From: Bacillus sp. THAF10
GTDB taxonomy: Bacteria; Bacillota; Bacilli; Bacillales; Bacillaceae_I
NCBI RefSeq assembly: GCF_009363695.1
Contig: NZ_CP045403.1
Location: 1,158,001-1,222,000 of the forward strand
DNA: 64,000 bases
Reading direction: 5' to 3'
Part shown: in pieces, positions 14,964 through 23,641 of the stretch
How positions within the stretch are numbered: the first letter of the stretch is position 1
Layout of the letters: each line of letters begins with the position of its first letter
The notes under the pieces: model-generated
What the model was told of the DNA's origin: nothing
The model's database searches: none
The model's input: only the letters and a program-made list of their open reading frames with translations
Program-made: the position numbers and the translations under genes

Positions 14964-16619
14964 ATGAATAGAATAACGGAGAAGCTACCTGGTGTTGTTT
15001 CACAAGCAAGGCAAGTGTGGACGATGGAGAAAACAATAAATGCCAACCAGCTCCACATGATTCATAAAAAAAACAAGCTAATGCTCGCTGTTTTTATCAT
15101 TTTAGTATCGTGTGGACTGGTTACCAATCTCTTTATATTTCCTGTCATCGTACCTGTTATCATCATTACTTCAATGGTTGGATTTGCAATCGTAACATAT
15201 TTTGTCCGGCATCCAAATCTTGCAAAGCAGGGAATGTATGTTATCGTCTGCATCTCTTTTGTACCATTTTGGGTGATTGCGTATTTGGATTTAGATGTGA
15301 TTAATTTTTTCTTTTTGACTCTGCCATTAATCATGTCATCCATTTATAATCGACTATTGCCAATAATAATAGCCAGCGCACTTACTTTCATAACCATGAT
15401 ATACTTCTATTTTTATTATTACGAAGCCGTATTCTATAATAATTTGAAAGTCGATGTCTTTTATTTTTTACTGTTTACATTATTTGTGACGGTGTATTTA
15501 ATTTTCTCAAGTAGATTTATCGGCAACATTTTACACAAAGCGGAAGAAAAAGAGAAGAGGACAACTCGAGAGCTATTATCAACAAAAGAATACTTAGAGG
15601 CATATTTCAATAACACAACAGATGCAATTGGGGTATATGATCTATCAGGAATGCTTCTTAATGCAAACGGGTCTTTTGAAAAAATGTTTGCGGTAAATGC
15701 AGAAAAATACATTGGTACTTCGACAGATTTCTTATCCTTTACATCTAGTAAATCATTAAACGTGCTACAAACGAAATTAGACAATCAGAAGCAATTGTCC
15801 TTTGAATTATTGACCCATACAGCTATGGAAATTCAGATTGATGTTAATATTACTGTCACTCCCGTACGTGGGGAAAATGGCGAAATTCTTGCACTTGTGT
15901 TCCTCATAAAGGATGTTACCGATAAGAAAAGAACGGAAGAAGCCTTGATGCAATCGGAGAAGCTGTCTGTTATTGGGGAGCTTGCTGCCGGGGTGGCACA
16001 TGAAATACGTAACCCCGTTACCGTTTTAAAAGGTTTTGTTCATCTATTATCCAAGGAAACGGATGACAAAGAATTCTATCACATAATGGACAAAGAACTA
16101 GAACGTATCAATCAAATTACTAATGAGTTTATGGCGCTTGCAAAACCACAGGCGATAAAGATAAAGAAAGTAAATTTCAAAAACCTTATCCAAGAGGTTT
16201 ATGCTTTTCTAGAAAGTGAAGCATTTATTCACCAGGTCACAATAGAGGTTTATCATCCTAACGGAGAAATTTGGATTGATTGTGAACCAAATCAAATAAA
16301 ACAGGTACTGATTAATATTATTAAAAATGGAATGGAAGCAATGCCTAGTGGTGGGAAGATTCATATTCAAACTGGCCTTAAGAACGAGTATGTACATCTT
16401 GCCATTAAAGACGAGGGTTGTGGGATTCCAAAAGACTTGCTTGATAAGGTAGGAAAGCCCTTTTTTACGACAAAAGATAATGGAACGGGACTTGGATTAA
16501 TGGTTTCAATGAAAATCATTGAAAACCACAGTGGAAATTTTATCATGGACAGCAAGGAACAGAGTGGAACGACGGTGAACATTTACCTTCCATTTTCGAC
16601 TGCTGCTAAACCCGAATAA
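14964..16619 (+). CDS. Membrane sensor histidine kinase, sporulation-kinase type
   Basis: 551 residues. Six membrane helices (about 32-180), a PAS domain (about 205-315, EAYFNNTTDAIGVYDLSGML), then HisKA with HEIRNPVTVLKGFVHLL (phosphohistidine about 346) and HATPase with NGMEAMPSGG, DEGCGIP and GTGLGL. The H-box is that of the KinA-E group that phosphorylates Spo0F in sporulation. No response regulator is adjacent, so it is an orphan kinase. B. subtilis has no kinase between pbpF and hemE. The ribosome binding site is GGGAG. The signal and the phosphotransfer target are unknown. Confidence 0.85.
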   Translation: MNRITEKLPGVVSQARQVWTMEKTINANQLHMIHKKNKLMLAVFIILVSCGLVTNLFIFPVIVPVIIITSMVGFAIVTYFVRHPNLAKQGMYVIVCISFVPFWVIAYLDLDVINFFFLTLPLIMSSIYNRLLPIIIASALTFITMIYFYFYYYEAVFYNNLKVDVFYFLLFTLFVTVYLIFSSRFIGNILHKAEEKEKRTTRELLSTKEYLEAYFNNTTDAIGVYDLSGMLLNANGSFEKMFAVNAEKYIGTSTDFLSFTSSKSLNVLQTKLDNQKQLSFELLTHTAMEIQIDVNITVTPVRGENGEILALVFLIKDVTDKKRTEEALMQSEKLSVIGELAAGVAHEIRNPVTVLKGFVHLLSKETDDKEFYHIMDKELERINQITNEFMALAKPQAIKIKKVNFKNLIQEVYAFLESEAFIHQVTIEVYHPNGEIWIDCEPNQIKQVLINIIKNGMEAMPSGGKIHIQTGLKNEYVHLAIKDEGCGIPKDLLDKVGKPFFTTKDNGTGLGLMVSMKIIENHSGNFIMDSKEQSGTTVNIYLPFSTAAKPE

Positions 16620-16736
16620 TCGTCAATTTTATGAACAATACGCGCTAATTCTATACTTTCCTTACATTTATAGGTATAGTGTAACATGACAGAAGTGAAA
16701 CGTAGTAAAAGAAGAACATGGGAAGGGGTCATCATA

Positions 16737-17786
16737 GTGAATCAACAAAAGTTTAACGATACATTTTTACGAGCATGTAGAGGGGAAAAAACAGAACATG
16801 TTCCACTGTGGTATATGAGACAAGCAGGACGCTCTCAGCCAGAATACCGCAAAATAAAAGAGAAATATTCCCTTTTTGAAATTACTCATCAACCGGAGCT
16901 TTGTGCTTATGTAACAAAGCTACCTGTGGACCAATACAATGTGGATGCTGCCATCCTTTATAAAGATATCATGAGCCCGCTACCTGCTATTGGTGTGGAT
17001 GTGGAGATTAAATCTGGAATTGGTCCTGTTATTGATAACCCAATTCGTTCCCTACAGGATGTGGAAAAGCTTGGAGAAATCACCCCTGAAGAGGATGTGC
17101 CTTATGTACTTGATACCATTAAGCTACTTACTAAAGAACAGCTTAATGTACCTTTAATTGGTTTTGCTGGTGCACCCTTCACGTTAGCATCTTATATGAT
17201 CGAGGGCGGACCATCCAAAAACTACAATAAAACTAAGGCGTTTATGTATGCTGAGCCTAAAGCATGGTTTGCATTAATGGATAAGCTCTCAGAAATGACG
17301 ATTACTTATGTACGCTCTCAGATTCATGCAGGTGCAAAGGCCATTCAAATTTTTGACAGCTGGGTAGGAGCATTGAATGTAGAGGATTATCGCTACTTTA
17401 TTAAACCAACCATGAACCGAATTTTTTCTGCTTTAAAAGAAGAAGAAGTTCCTTTAATCATGTTTGGTGTTGGTGCTAGTCACCTTGCAAACGAATGGCA
17501 TGACCTCCCTCTTGACGTTGTTGGCCTTGATTGGCGCTTACCGATAGCGGAAGCAAGACAGCGTGGAATTACGAAAACAGTTCAAGGAAACCTTGATCCT
17601 GCCATTTTGTTGGCACCTTGGGAGGTTATTGAAGAGAAAACCAAAGCGATTCTTGACCAAGGGATGGAGCAACCAGGTTACATCTTCAATTTAGGGCACG
17701 GTGTATTCCCGCAGGTTCAACCAGAAACATTAAAACGTTTAGCTCAGTTTGTTCATGACTATTCTTCTAATAAGGCTCTTTTCTAA
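16737..17786 (+). CDS. hemE: Uroporphyrinogen III decarboxylase
   Basis: 349 residues from GTG at 16737 (GGAAGGGG upstream). An ATG at 16686 would add 17 residues without a ribosome binding site. Motifs include [14 protein letters not shown], which binds substrate carboxylates, the catalytic aspartate in [23 protein letters not shown], and NLGHGVFPQ. It decarboxylates uroporphyrinogen III to coproporphyrinogen III. The last residues (KALF) and the stop codon come from an inserted MITE-like element, whose inverted repeat starts at 17774; B. subtilis HemE ends differently (HEYSQNKK..). First gene of the hemE-hemH-hemY set, now separated from hemH by a 339-bp gap. Confidence 0.95.
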   Translation: MNQQKFNDTFLRACRGEKTEHVPLWYMRQAGRSQPEYRKIKEKYSLFEITHQPELCAYVTKLPVDQYNVDAAILYKDIMSPLPAIGVDVEIKSGIGPVIDNPIRSLQDVEKLGEITPEEDVPYVLDTIKLLTKEQLNVPLIGFAGAPFTLASYMIEGGPSKNYNKTKAFMYAEPKAWFALMDKLSEMTITYVRSQIHAGAKAIQIFDSWVGALNVEDYRYFIKPTMNRIFSALKEEEVPLIMFGVGASHLANEWHDLPLDVVGLDWRLPIAEARQRGITKTVQGNLDPAILLAPWEVIEEKTKAILDQGMEQPGYIFNLGHGVFPQVQPETLKRLAQFVHDYSSNKALF

Positions 17787-18086
17787 AAAATTGTTGCTAT
17801 TAACAATGAAAAAGTCGGCTTTAGACTTTTTCTAATCATTAGGCTGTGTTAAAGAAGAATGTTGATCATGAGAAGGTTATAGCTGTTGATTGTAGCAAAG
17901 GCGGAGACTCCCGCGGGAATGAAGCGGTTGACTGGAGACCCCACAGGCAAGGCCGAGGATGCTCTAGCACCGCCCCGCAGGACGCGGAGCCATTTGCGGA
18001 AATCAACAGCGTCGTTTAACAGAGCTAATCTTTAAAGAAAGAAAAATTGCCACATATATAAAGCAACAATCAGTGCGAAATTCGCC
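17774..18086 (-). mobile_element. MITE-like element, family 2, copy C, interrupted
   Basis: Inverted relative to copies A and B. The left end GGCTCTTTTCTAAAAAATTG and the right end (complement GGCGAATTTCGCACTGATTG) are the terminal repeats. TCTAATAA flanks both sides (17766-17773 and 18087-18094). The internal AAAAAGTCGGCTTTAGACTTTTTC and AAAAATTGCCACAT segments match copy A. The element is split by a family-1 element at 17842-18025 and has lost part of its interior. Its left end supplies the last codons and stop of hemE. Confidence 0.75.
17842..18025 (+). mobile_element. MITE-like element, family 1, nested copy
   Basis: 184 bp, ends GGCTGTGTTAAAG and TTTAACAGAGC, with an inner palindrome GCTGTTGATT..AAATCAACAGC. 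It is flanked by TAATCATTA (17833-17841) and TAATCTTTA (18026-18034), an 8/9 target duplication. Removing it restores the family-2 sequence, so it inserted into that element. Confidence 0.8.
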
Positions 18087-18125
18087 TCTAATAAAAACTA
18101 ATCTATAAAAGCGAGGTAAGCTACT

Positions 18126-19067
18126 ATGTCAAAGAAAAAAATGGGCTTATTAGTAATGGCATACGGTACGCCATACAAAGAAGATGACCTAGAGCGCTAC
18201 TATACTCATATTCGTTATGGAAGAAAACCTTCCCCTGACATGCTGCAGGATTTACGTGACCGATATGATGCTATTGGAGGTATTTCTCCTTTAGCTCGCA
18301 TTACCGAAGATCAGGCAAACGCATTAAAGGAGCATTTAAACAGCATTCAAGATGAGATTGAATTTACGGTTTATCTTGGATTAAAGCATATTGAGCCATT
18401 TGTGGAAGATGCCGTACAGCAAATGAAGGATGATGGAATAGAGGAAGCGGTAAGTATCGTTCTGGCCCCTCATTTCTCCACGTTCAGCGTAAAGTCATAT
18501 AATGGCCGTGCAAAAGAAGAGGCTGAAAAAATTGGTGGACCATCCATTGTTTCCGTGGAAAGCTGGTATGACGAGCCAAAGTTTATTCAGTACTGGGTAG
18601 ACCGTGTGAAAGAAACGTTTGGCTCTATGCAGGATGAAGAGCGTGAGAAGGCAGTGTTGATTGTGTCTGCTCATAGCCTTCCAGAAAAAATTATTCAAGC
18701 AGGCGACCCGTATCCACAGCAGCTGCAAGAAACAGCTGATTTGATTGCAAAAGGTGCAGGAGTCGAAAATTATGTTATCGCTTGGCAGAGTGAAGGAAAT
18801 ACACCTGATCCATGGCTAGGCCCAGATGTTCAGGATATCACCCGCGAGCTGCATGAAACGAAAGGATTCACTTCCTTTGTTTATACACCAGTAGGATTTG
18901 TATCAGATCACCTAGAAGTGCTCTATGATAACGACTATGAGTGCAAGGTCGTAACAGATGAGCTTGGTGCCAAATACTATCGTCCGGAAATGCCAAATAC
19001 GCAACCAGCGTTTATTGATGCAATGGCAACGGTAGTATTAGAAGAATTGAAAAAGAGTAAAATGTAA
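18126..19067 (+). CDS. hemH: Ferrochelatase (coproporphyrin ferrochelatase, CpfC type)
   Basis: 313 residues, typical of the soluble Gram-positive enzyme. [25 protein letters not shown] at the N-terminus, [10 protein letters not shown] with the catalytic histidine (about residue 183) and [11 protein letters not shown] with the conserved glutamate (about 264). It inserts iron into coproporphyrin III in the coproporphyrin-dependent heme pathway used by Firmicutes. ATG at 18126 with GCGAGG upstream. It lies between hemE and hemY as in B. subtilis. Confidence 0.95.
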   Translation: MSKKKMGLLVMAYGTPYKEDDLERYYTHIRYGRKPSPDMLQDLRDRYDAIGGISPLARITEDQANALKEHLNSIQDEIEFTVYLGLKHIEPFVEDAVQQMKDDGIEEAVSIVLAPHFSTFSVKSYNGRAKEEAEKIGGPSIVSVESWYDEPKFIQYWVDRVKETFGSMQDEEREKAVLIVSAHSLPEKIIQAGDPYPQQLQETADLIAKGAGVENYVIAWQSEGNTPDPWLGPDVQDITRELHETKGFTSFVYTPVGFVSDHLEVLYDNDYECKVVTDELGAKYYRPEMPNTQPAFIDAMATVVLEELKKSKM

Positions 19068-19092
19068 ATCTAAAAAAGAAGGCGATGGAACC

Positions 19093-20517
19093 ATGATTGA
19101 GGAGAAAAAAAGGGTTGTCATCATCGGAGGAGGCATTACAGGCCTATCCGCAGCCTACTATCTTCAAAAAGAAAGCAAAGAAAAAAATCTTAATATAGAA
19201 ATTACCCTAATCGAGGCAAGTAATCGCTTGGGGGGCAAAATCCAAACGGTTAAAAAAGATGGCTATATCATTGAACGCGGACCAGATTCTTTTCTTGAGC
19301 GAAAGAAAAGTGCAGGCAGACTGGTAAAAGAAGTTGGTCTTGAAAATCAACTTGTAAACAATGCGACTGGTCAGGCATTCATCCTGCTTAAAGGCGAACT
19401 GCACCGCATGCCTGAAGGGGCTGTTATGGGCATACCAACAAAGCTATCCCCCTTTGTAACAACTGGTTTATTTTCTCCGATTGGGAAGATTCGCGCAGCT
19501 GCAGACTTAATTCTACCTGCATATAAAAGCGAAGGAAAAGACCAATCACTTGGCTCTTTTTTCAGAAGAAGACTTGGAGATGAAGTTGTGGAAAATCTCA
19601 TTGAGCCCTTATTATCTGGAATTTACGCCGGAGATATTGATAAGCTCAGCCTGCAATCAACTTTTCCCCAGTTTCAACAGGTGGAAGAAAAATACCGGAG
19701 CCTTATACTAGGAATCAAACAGACCACTCCAAAGCAACCTGCTCATAAGAAAAAGGGAATGTTTCAAACCCTTAGAGGTGGTCTGCAAATGCTCGTTGGT
19801 GCAATTGAAGATAAGCTGAATCAAGTGAAAATACTAAAAGCGGTAAAAGTAGACACTTTAAAGAAAAATGGTGATGGCTACCGGTTATCCCTTAGCAATA
19901 GCAAAACTATTGACTGTGAGAGTGTAATTGTAGCAACTCCTCATCATACGATTGGAAATATGATGAAAGATATTGATTATCTTGCTCCCCTACAACAGAT
20001 GAACTCTACCTCTGTTGCTACTATTGCTATGGCGTTTGATGCCTCTGCACTTAAAAAGGACATTGATGGAACTGGCTTTGTTGTTTCAAGAAATAATGAT
20101 TATACGATTACTGCTTGTACCTGGACACATAAAAAGTGGCCTCATACAACGCCGAAAGGAAAAGTAATTCTTCGTTGTTATGTAGGTCGAGTGGGAGAGG
20201 AAGCCATCGTTGATCAAAGTGACGAAGAAATCAAAAAAGTTGTTTTAGATGATTTAAATAAGATCATGAAAATTGATGCCGAACCGGACTTTTCCATTGT
20301 CACCCGTTGGAAAGAGGCGATGCCTCAATATGCGGTTGGTCACAAGGAAATGCTTCGTCAAATAAGTGAGCGTCTTGCTACAGATATGCCTGGTGTATAT
20401 TTAGCTGGTAGTTCCTTTGAAGGCGTCGGTCTTCCTGATTGTATTGATTCAGGAGAGGCTGCTGTTAAAGCAGTATTGCAAACATTAAATACAGAAAAAC
20501 CTGTTATACGAGTTTAA
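19093..20517 (+). CDS. hemY: Coproporphyrinogen III oxidase (HemY/CgoX)
   Basis: 474 residues. N-terminal FAD-binding Rossmann motif VVIIGGGITGLSAAYYLQ, EASNRLGGKIQT, ERGPDSFL, and C-terminal FAD segment YLAGSSFEGVGLPDCIDSGEAA. This flavoprotein oxidises coproporphyrinogen III to coproporphyrin III in the Gram-positive pathway (historically called protoporphyrinogen oxidase). It starts 25 nt after hemH and ends before a clear terminator, closing the hem operon. Confidence 0.94.
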   Translation: MIEEKKRVVIIGGGITGLSAAYYLQKESKEKNLNIEITLIEASNRLGGKIQTVKKDGYIIERGPDSFLERKKSAGRLVKEVGLENQLVNNATGQAFILLKGELHRMPEGAVMGIPTKLSPFVTTGLFSPIGKIRAAADLILPAYKSEGKDQSLGSFFRRRLGDEVVENLIEPLLSGIYAGDIDKLSLQSTFPQFQQVEEKYRSLILGIKQTTPKQPAHKKKGMFQTLRGGLQMLVGAIEDKLNQVKILKAVKVDTLKKNGDGYRLSLSNSKTIDCESVIVATPHHTIGNMMKDIDYLAPLQQMNSTSVATIAMAFDASALKKDIDGTGFVVSRNNDYTITACTWTHKKWPHTTPKGKVILRCYVGRVGEEAIVDQSDEEIKKVVLDDLNKIMKIDAEPDFSIVTRWKEAMPQYAVGHKEMLRQISERLATDMPGVYLAGSSFEGVGLPDCIDSGEAAVKAVLQTLNTEKPVIRV

Positions 20518-20521
20518 CCTC

Positions 20522-20564
20522 AAAAGATTCAGTTGGTGTACACAGCAGCTGAATCTTTTTTTTC
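20522..20564 (+). terminator. Rho-independent terminator after hemY
   Basis: AAAGATTCAG / CTGAATCTTT stem followed by a run of T. Confidence 0.88.
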
Positions 20565-20607
20565 TTGCATTTCGATTGTAAAGGGACTAAAATATAAAAA
20601 GACTAAT

Positions 20608-20630
20608 TGACTAAATTGACCATTTAGTCA
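20608..20630. promoter_or_regulatory. 23-bp palindromic operator upstream of yhgD
   Basis: Perfect 9-bp arms TGACTAAAT and ATTTAGTCA with a 5-bp spacer. It lies just before the ribosome binding site of the TetR gene. A second, imperfect copy with the same 9-5-9 layout is at 21241-21263 before yhgE. This is the expected binding site of a TetR dimer, so autoregulation is likely. Confidence 0.8.
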
Positions 20631-20649
20631 TTGTGAGGAGGGAACTCAA

Positions 20650-21216
20650 CTGGATCGCAAACAAAGTATTCTAGATGCTGCACTCAAATCCTTTTCCATG
20701 TTTGGTTATAAGGCCACTACCATGGATCAAGTAGCCAAAATTGCTAATGTAGGAAAAGGAACCATTTACACTTTTTATTCCAATAAAGAGGAACTTTTCA
20801 GCGAGATTATAGCTGGAATCTTAAAAGAAATGCGGACTGTAGCCGAACGTTCGATTAAACCAGACAAATCATTTTTTGAAAATGCTCACTTAGCTCTTAT
20901 TAGTTTACTTGATTTTCGAAATGAACATCAATTAACTGTTAAACTAATTCAAGAAGAAAAAGAGATAGGGACAAAGGTGGTAAATCAGGAATTACATCGC
21001 CTAGAAGAAATGATCATCTGTTTTATCAAGGAAAAAATTGAAATAGCGATAGAAAAAGAGGAGATTAGAAAGTGTAATTCAGAAATAACTGCTTTTATCA
21101 TGCTCAAGCTCTACGTGGCATTAGTGGTGGATTGGGAAGAGCATCATACTCCCTTATCAAAAGAGGAAATTGCTAACTTATTTGAATTATATTTTGTAAA
21201 AGGATTGTCATTGTGA
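20650..21216 (+). CDS. yhgD: TetR family regulator (YhgD-like), apparent CTG start
   Basis: 188 residues if translation begins at CTG 20650, 7 nt after GAGGAGGG (20635-20642). The N-terminal HTH needs this start: LDRKQSILDAALKSFSMFGY is the first helix of a TetR domain, and the following TMDQVAKIANVGKGTIYTFY is the recognition part. The first ATG (20698) would remove helix 1. In-frame upstream sequence to the stop at 20617 contains no ATG, GTG or TTG. The C-terminal ligand domain is generic. It faces yhgE, which it probably represses through the two palindromes. The start codon choice is inference. Confidence 0.82.
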   Translation: MDRKQSILDAALKSFSMFGYKATTMDQVAKIANVGKGTIYTFYSNKEELFSEIIAGILKEMRTVAERSIKPDKSFFENAHLALISLLDFRNEHQLTVKLIQEEKEIGTKVVNQELHRLEEMIICFIKEKIEIAIEKEEIRKCNSEITAFIMLKLYVALVVDWEEHHTPLSKEEIANLFELYFVKGLSL

Positions 21217-21240
21217 TGATCCTTTACATTTGCAAATGAA

Positions 21241-21263
21241 TGACCAAATGAGAAAAGTAGTCA
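21241..21263. promoter_or_regulatory. Imperfect palindromic operator upstream of yhgE
   Basis: TGACCAAAT, 5-bp spacer, AAGTAGTCA: arms with one and two mismatches to the perfect operator at 20608-20630. It sits about 25 bp before the yhgE ATG, so it would control yhgE directly. Confidence 0.6.
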
Positions 21264-21286
21264 TAAAGTAAAGGAGACCCTATAAA

Positions 21287-23467
21287 ATGAAAAGTATTTT
21301 AGCAGAATGGAAAGAATTATTTACAAATAAAAAACTGCTTGTCCCAGTTTTAGCAGTACTATTTATCCCACTACTTTACAGTGGAATGTTCCTTTGGGCT
21401 TTTTGGGATCCATATGACCAACTGGATCAGCTTCCTGTTGCAGTAGTAAATTTGGATGAAGGTGCTATATATGAGGGAAACACATTAACAATCGGTGAAG
21501 ATCTTCAAGAAAACCTTAAAAAAAATGACGGCTTTAAATGGGAGTTTGTCTCAAAGGATGAGGCTTATGATGGTTTAAAAGAGCAATATTATTACATGGT
21601 GATTGAAATCCCTAGTGATTTTTCTAAACATGCCACAACTCTTTTGGATGATAAACCTTCTCCCTTGGAAATGAAATTTGTTCCAAACGAAAGCTATAAT
21701 TTTCTGTCTGCGCAGATAGGCTCCACAGCTATAGAAAAGATCAAGGAAGAAGTCTCAAGCGAACTGACTAGTACGTATGCAGAAGCAATGTTTTCCAATG
21801 TGGAAACAATGGCAGAAGGGTATAAACAGGCAGCAGAAGGTAGCAATAGTTTAAATAGTGGGGTGCATGAATTAAAAGACGGCTCCGAGACGTTGAAAAA
21901 AGGGCTAGAAGAGATTGCTGATAAATCCATTGTTTTTCAAAAAGGAGTAGGGAGAGTAGAAGCAGGCGTTGCGGGTATTCATCATGGAAATGAAGAACTG
22001 TCAAAAGGATTGGCGCAACTCGTTAAAGGACAGGAAAAGCTATCCGTGGGATCGGTTTATCTCCATAATGGAGCAAAAGCACTTAACGAAGGTTTAAAAG
22101 ATAGCGATGCAGGCGTTTCTCAACTGCTTCAAGTAGAGGGTGAGCTTTCTAAAGGAGTGCAAGGATTGGCAGAAGGGTTATCTCATATCGCTGCAGAGAC
22201 CACTCAGTTTAAAAAAGGAGGGGACGAGGCAAAAGAACAAGCCGTTAAGTTAGCGGAAGGAATGGGACAACTGAAACAATTGCTACAGCCAATTATCGAT
22301 GAGGCCAGTGAGGAAGAAAAAGCTCAAATTACAGCACAAATTGCAGAGCTTACCAATGGCTCAAACGAACTTTCACAACGACTGTCACAGCTAGAACAAG
22401 GTGCAATTGGATTAGAACAAGGTACAGTTATGATGGAGCAGAACGGAAAGAAACTTGCCGAGGTTCAGATGGGTTTTGCAAAGGGCTTAGAAGATTTGGC
22501 AAAAGGGTCTGAAAAACTTACAGTAGGTTCGTCTGAACTTGTAGCTAATCACCAAGAATTTAATCAAAAATTCACAGAATTCGGCAGGGGATTAGGAGAA
22601 GCAAACAAAGGTAGCGCAAAGCTTACTGAAGGTACTAATCAACTTGTGGCTGGTATACAAGAACTGAATGGAGGAGCATCACTATTTCAACAAGGTACCT
22701 CTGAATTGGCAGAAGGGTCAAAGAATATTTATTCCGGTTTAGCAGAAGTTGGAAAAGGAACAGAAACCTTGAAAGAGAAGTTAGAGGAAGCTTCTGAAAA
22801 ATCAGGATCGGTGAATGGAACAGAGCAAACGTATGATATGTTTGCTAATCCTGTGCACGTAAAGGCAGAGGTTGATAACGGTGTTCCTAATTATGGAACC
22901 GGTTTTGCCCCTTACTTTTTATCCTTAGGTTTATTTGTGGGTGCGTTGCTTTTATCCATTGTGTTTCCTTTACGAGATCCTGCAGGAACTCCGAAATCCG
23001 GAACATGGTGGTTCGTAGGAAAAGTAGCAGTACTTGCAGTAGTGGGAGTATTACAAGCTCTTTTAGCAGACGGTGTGTTAATATTAGGTTTAGGAGTGGA
23101 AGTGCAAAACCTTACATTTTTCATCTTTTTCAGCATTCTTACTTCTTTTACTTTTATTGCTCTAGTCCAATTTTTGGTCACCACGCTTGGTGATCCAGGA
23201 AGATTTGTTGCTATCATCATTTTGATTTTGCAACTAACAACCAGCGCAGGTACTTTCCCGCTTGAGCTTATTCCTAACATGCTACAACCATTTAATCTGT
23301 TTTTACCGATGACTTATTCGGTATCAGGTTTTAAAGCTATTATTTCAAGCGGTGATTTCAGTATTATGAGGGAAAATGTAAATGTACTAATAGGATTTAT
23401 GTTGGTAATGCTCGCTGGAACTTGGTCCTATTTTATGTTTAAGTATAGGAAGCTTTATAAGAATTAG
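21287..23467 (+). CDS. yhgE: YhgE/Pip family membrane protein
   Basis: 726 residues. One N-terminal membrane helix (about 18-40) and about five to six C-terminal helices (about 540-720) flank a long extracytoplasmic region. That region (about 170-500) is built of repeats with the pattern L-x2-G-x3-L-x2-G, for example SGVHELKDGSETLKKGLEEI, predicted to form helical coiled-coil hairpins. The N-terminal YhgE domain has the PVAVVNLDEGA motif. The family (phage infection protein, ABC-2-like fold) is linked to phage adsorption and to secretion of small toxins or WXG100-type proteins. The role here is not known. AAAGGAGA precedes the ATG; it is paired with the TetR gene. Confidence 0.88.
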   Translation: MKSILAEWKELFTNKKLLVPVLAVLFIPLLYSGMFLWAFWDPYDQLDQLPVAVVNLDEGAIYEGNTLTIGEDLQENLKKNDGFKWEFVSKDEAYDGLKEQYYYMVIEIPSDFSKHATTLLDDKPSPLEMKFVPNESYNFLSAQIGSTAIEKIKEEVSSELTSTYAEAMFSNVETMAEGYKQAAEGSNSLNSGVHELKDGSETLKKGLEEIADKSIVFQKGVGRVEAGVAGIHHGNEELSKGLAQLVKGQEKLSVGSVYLHNGAKALNEGLKDSDAGVSQLLQVEGELSKGVQGLAEGLSHIAAETTQFKKGGDEAKEQAVKLAEGMGQLKQLLQPIIDEASEEEKAQITAQIAELTNGSNELSQRLSQLEQGAIGLEQGTVMMEQNGKKLAEVQMGFAKGLEDLAKGSEKLTVGSSELVANHQEFNQKFTEFGRGLGEANKGSAKLTEGTNQLVAGIQELNGGASLFQQGTSELAEGSKNIYSGLAEVGKGTETLKEKLEEASEKSGSVNGTEQTYDMFANPVHVKAEVDNGVPNYGTGFAPYFLSLGLFVGALLLSIVFPLRDPAGTPKSGTWWFVGKVAVLAVVGVLQALLADGVLILGLGVEVQNLTFFIFFSILTSFTFIALVQFLVTTLGDPGRFVAIIILILQLTTSAGTFPLELIPNMLQPFNLFLPMTYSVSGFKAIISSGDFSIMRENVNVLIGFMLVMLAGTWSYFMFKYRKLYKN

Positions 23468-23498
23468 AATACAGATAGTATGTGTCAATCATTTGCCG

Positions 23499-23528
23499 AA
23501 GGAGCCCAAAAGAGTAGGGCTCCTTTTC
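23499..23528 (+). terminator. Rho-independent terminator after yhgE
   Basis: GGAGCCC / GGGCTCC stem followed by TTTT. Confidence 0.8.
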
Positions 23529-23545
23529 TAATTTCAAAAATAGGA

Positions 23546-23574
23546 TTGTAAACACTTACATTTCCTTTTATACT
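23546..23574 (+). promoter_or_regulatory. Sigma-A promoter of the LacI-type gene
   Basis: TTGTAA (23546-23551), 17-nt spacer, TATACT (23569-23574). Transcription would start near 23581, so the apparent GTG start at 23582 cannot be used. Confidence 0.75.
23547..23560. promoter_or_regulatory. cre-like palindrome over the -35 region
   Basis: TGTAAACACTTACA fits the LacI-family/cre consensus TGWNANCGNTNWCA at all fixed positions but one (A for the central G). It overlaps the -35 box. Confidence 0.55.
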
Positions 23575-23582
23575 AGTAGATG

Positions 23583-23596
23583 TGAAAACGATTTCA
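23583..23596. promoter_or_regulatory. Perfect cre-like operator in the leader
   Basis: TGAAAACGATTTCA matches TGWNANCGNTNWCA at every fixed position. It lies at about +3 of the promoter and 46 bp before the GTG start, suggesting autorepression or CcpA control. Its centre is 36 bp from that of the upstream palindrome. Confidence 0.75.
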
Positions 23597-23641
23597 AAAT
23601 CTTTTCACAGAATCTATCAATTCTTTAAGGTGGCGAGACTT

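Noticed and set aside
23582..23641. N-terminal extension of the LacI-type regulator from GTG 23582
   Set aside because: It covers the transcription start and operator; the HTH begins right after GTG 23642.
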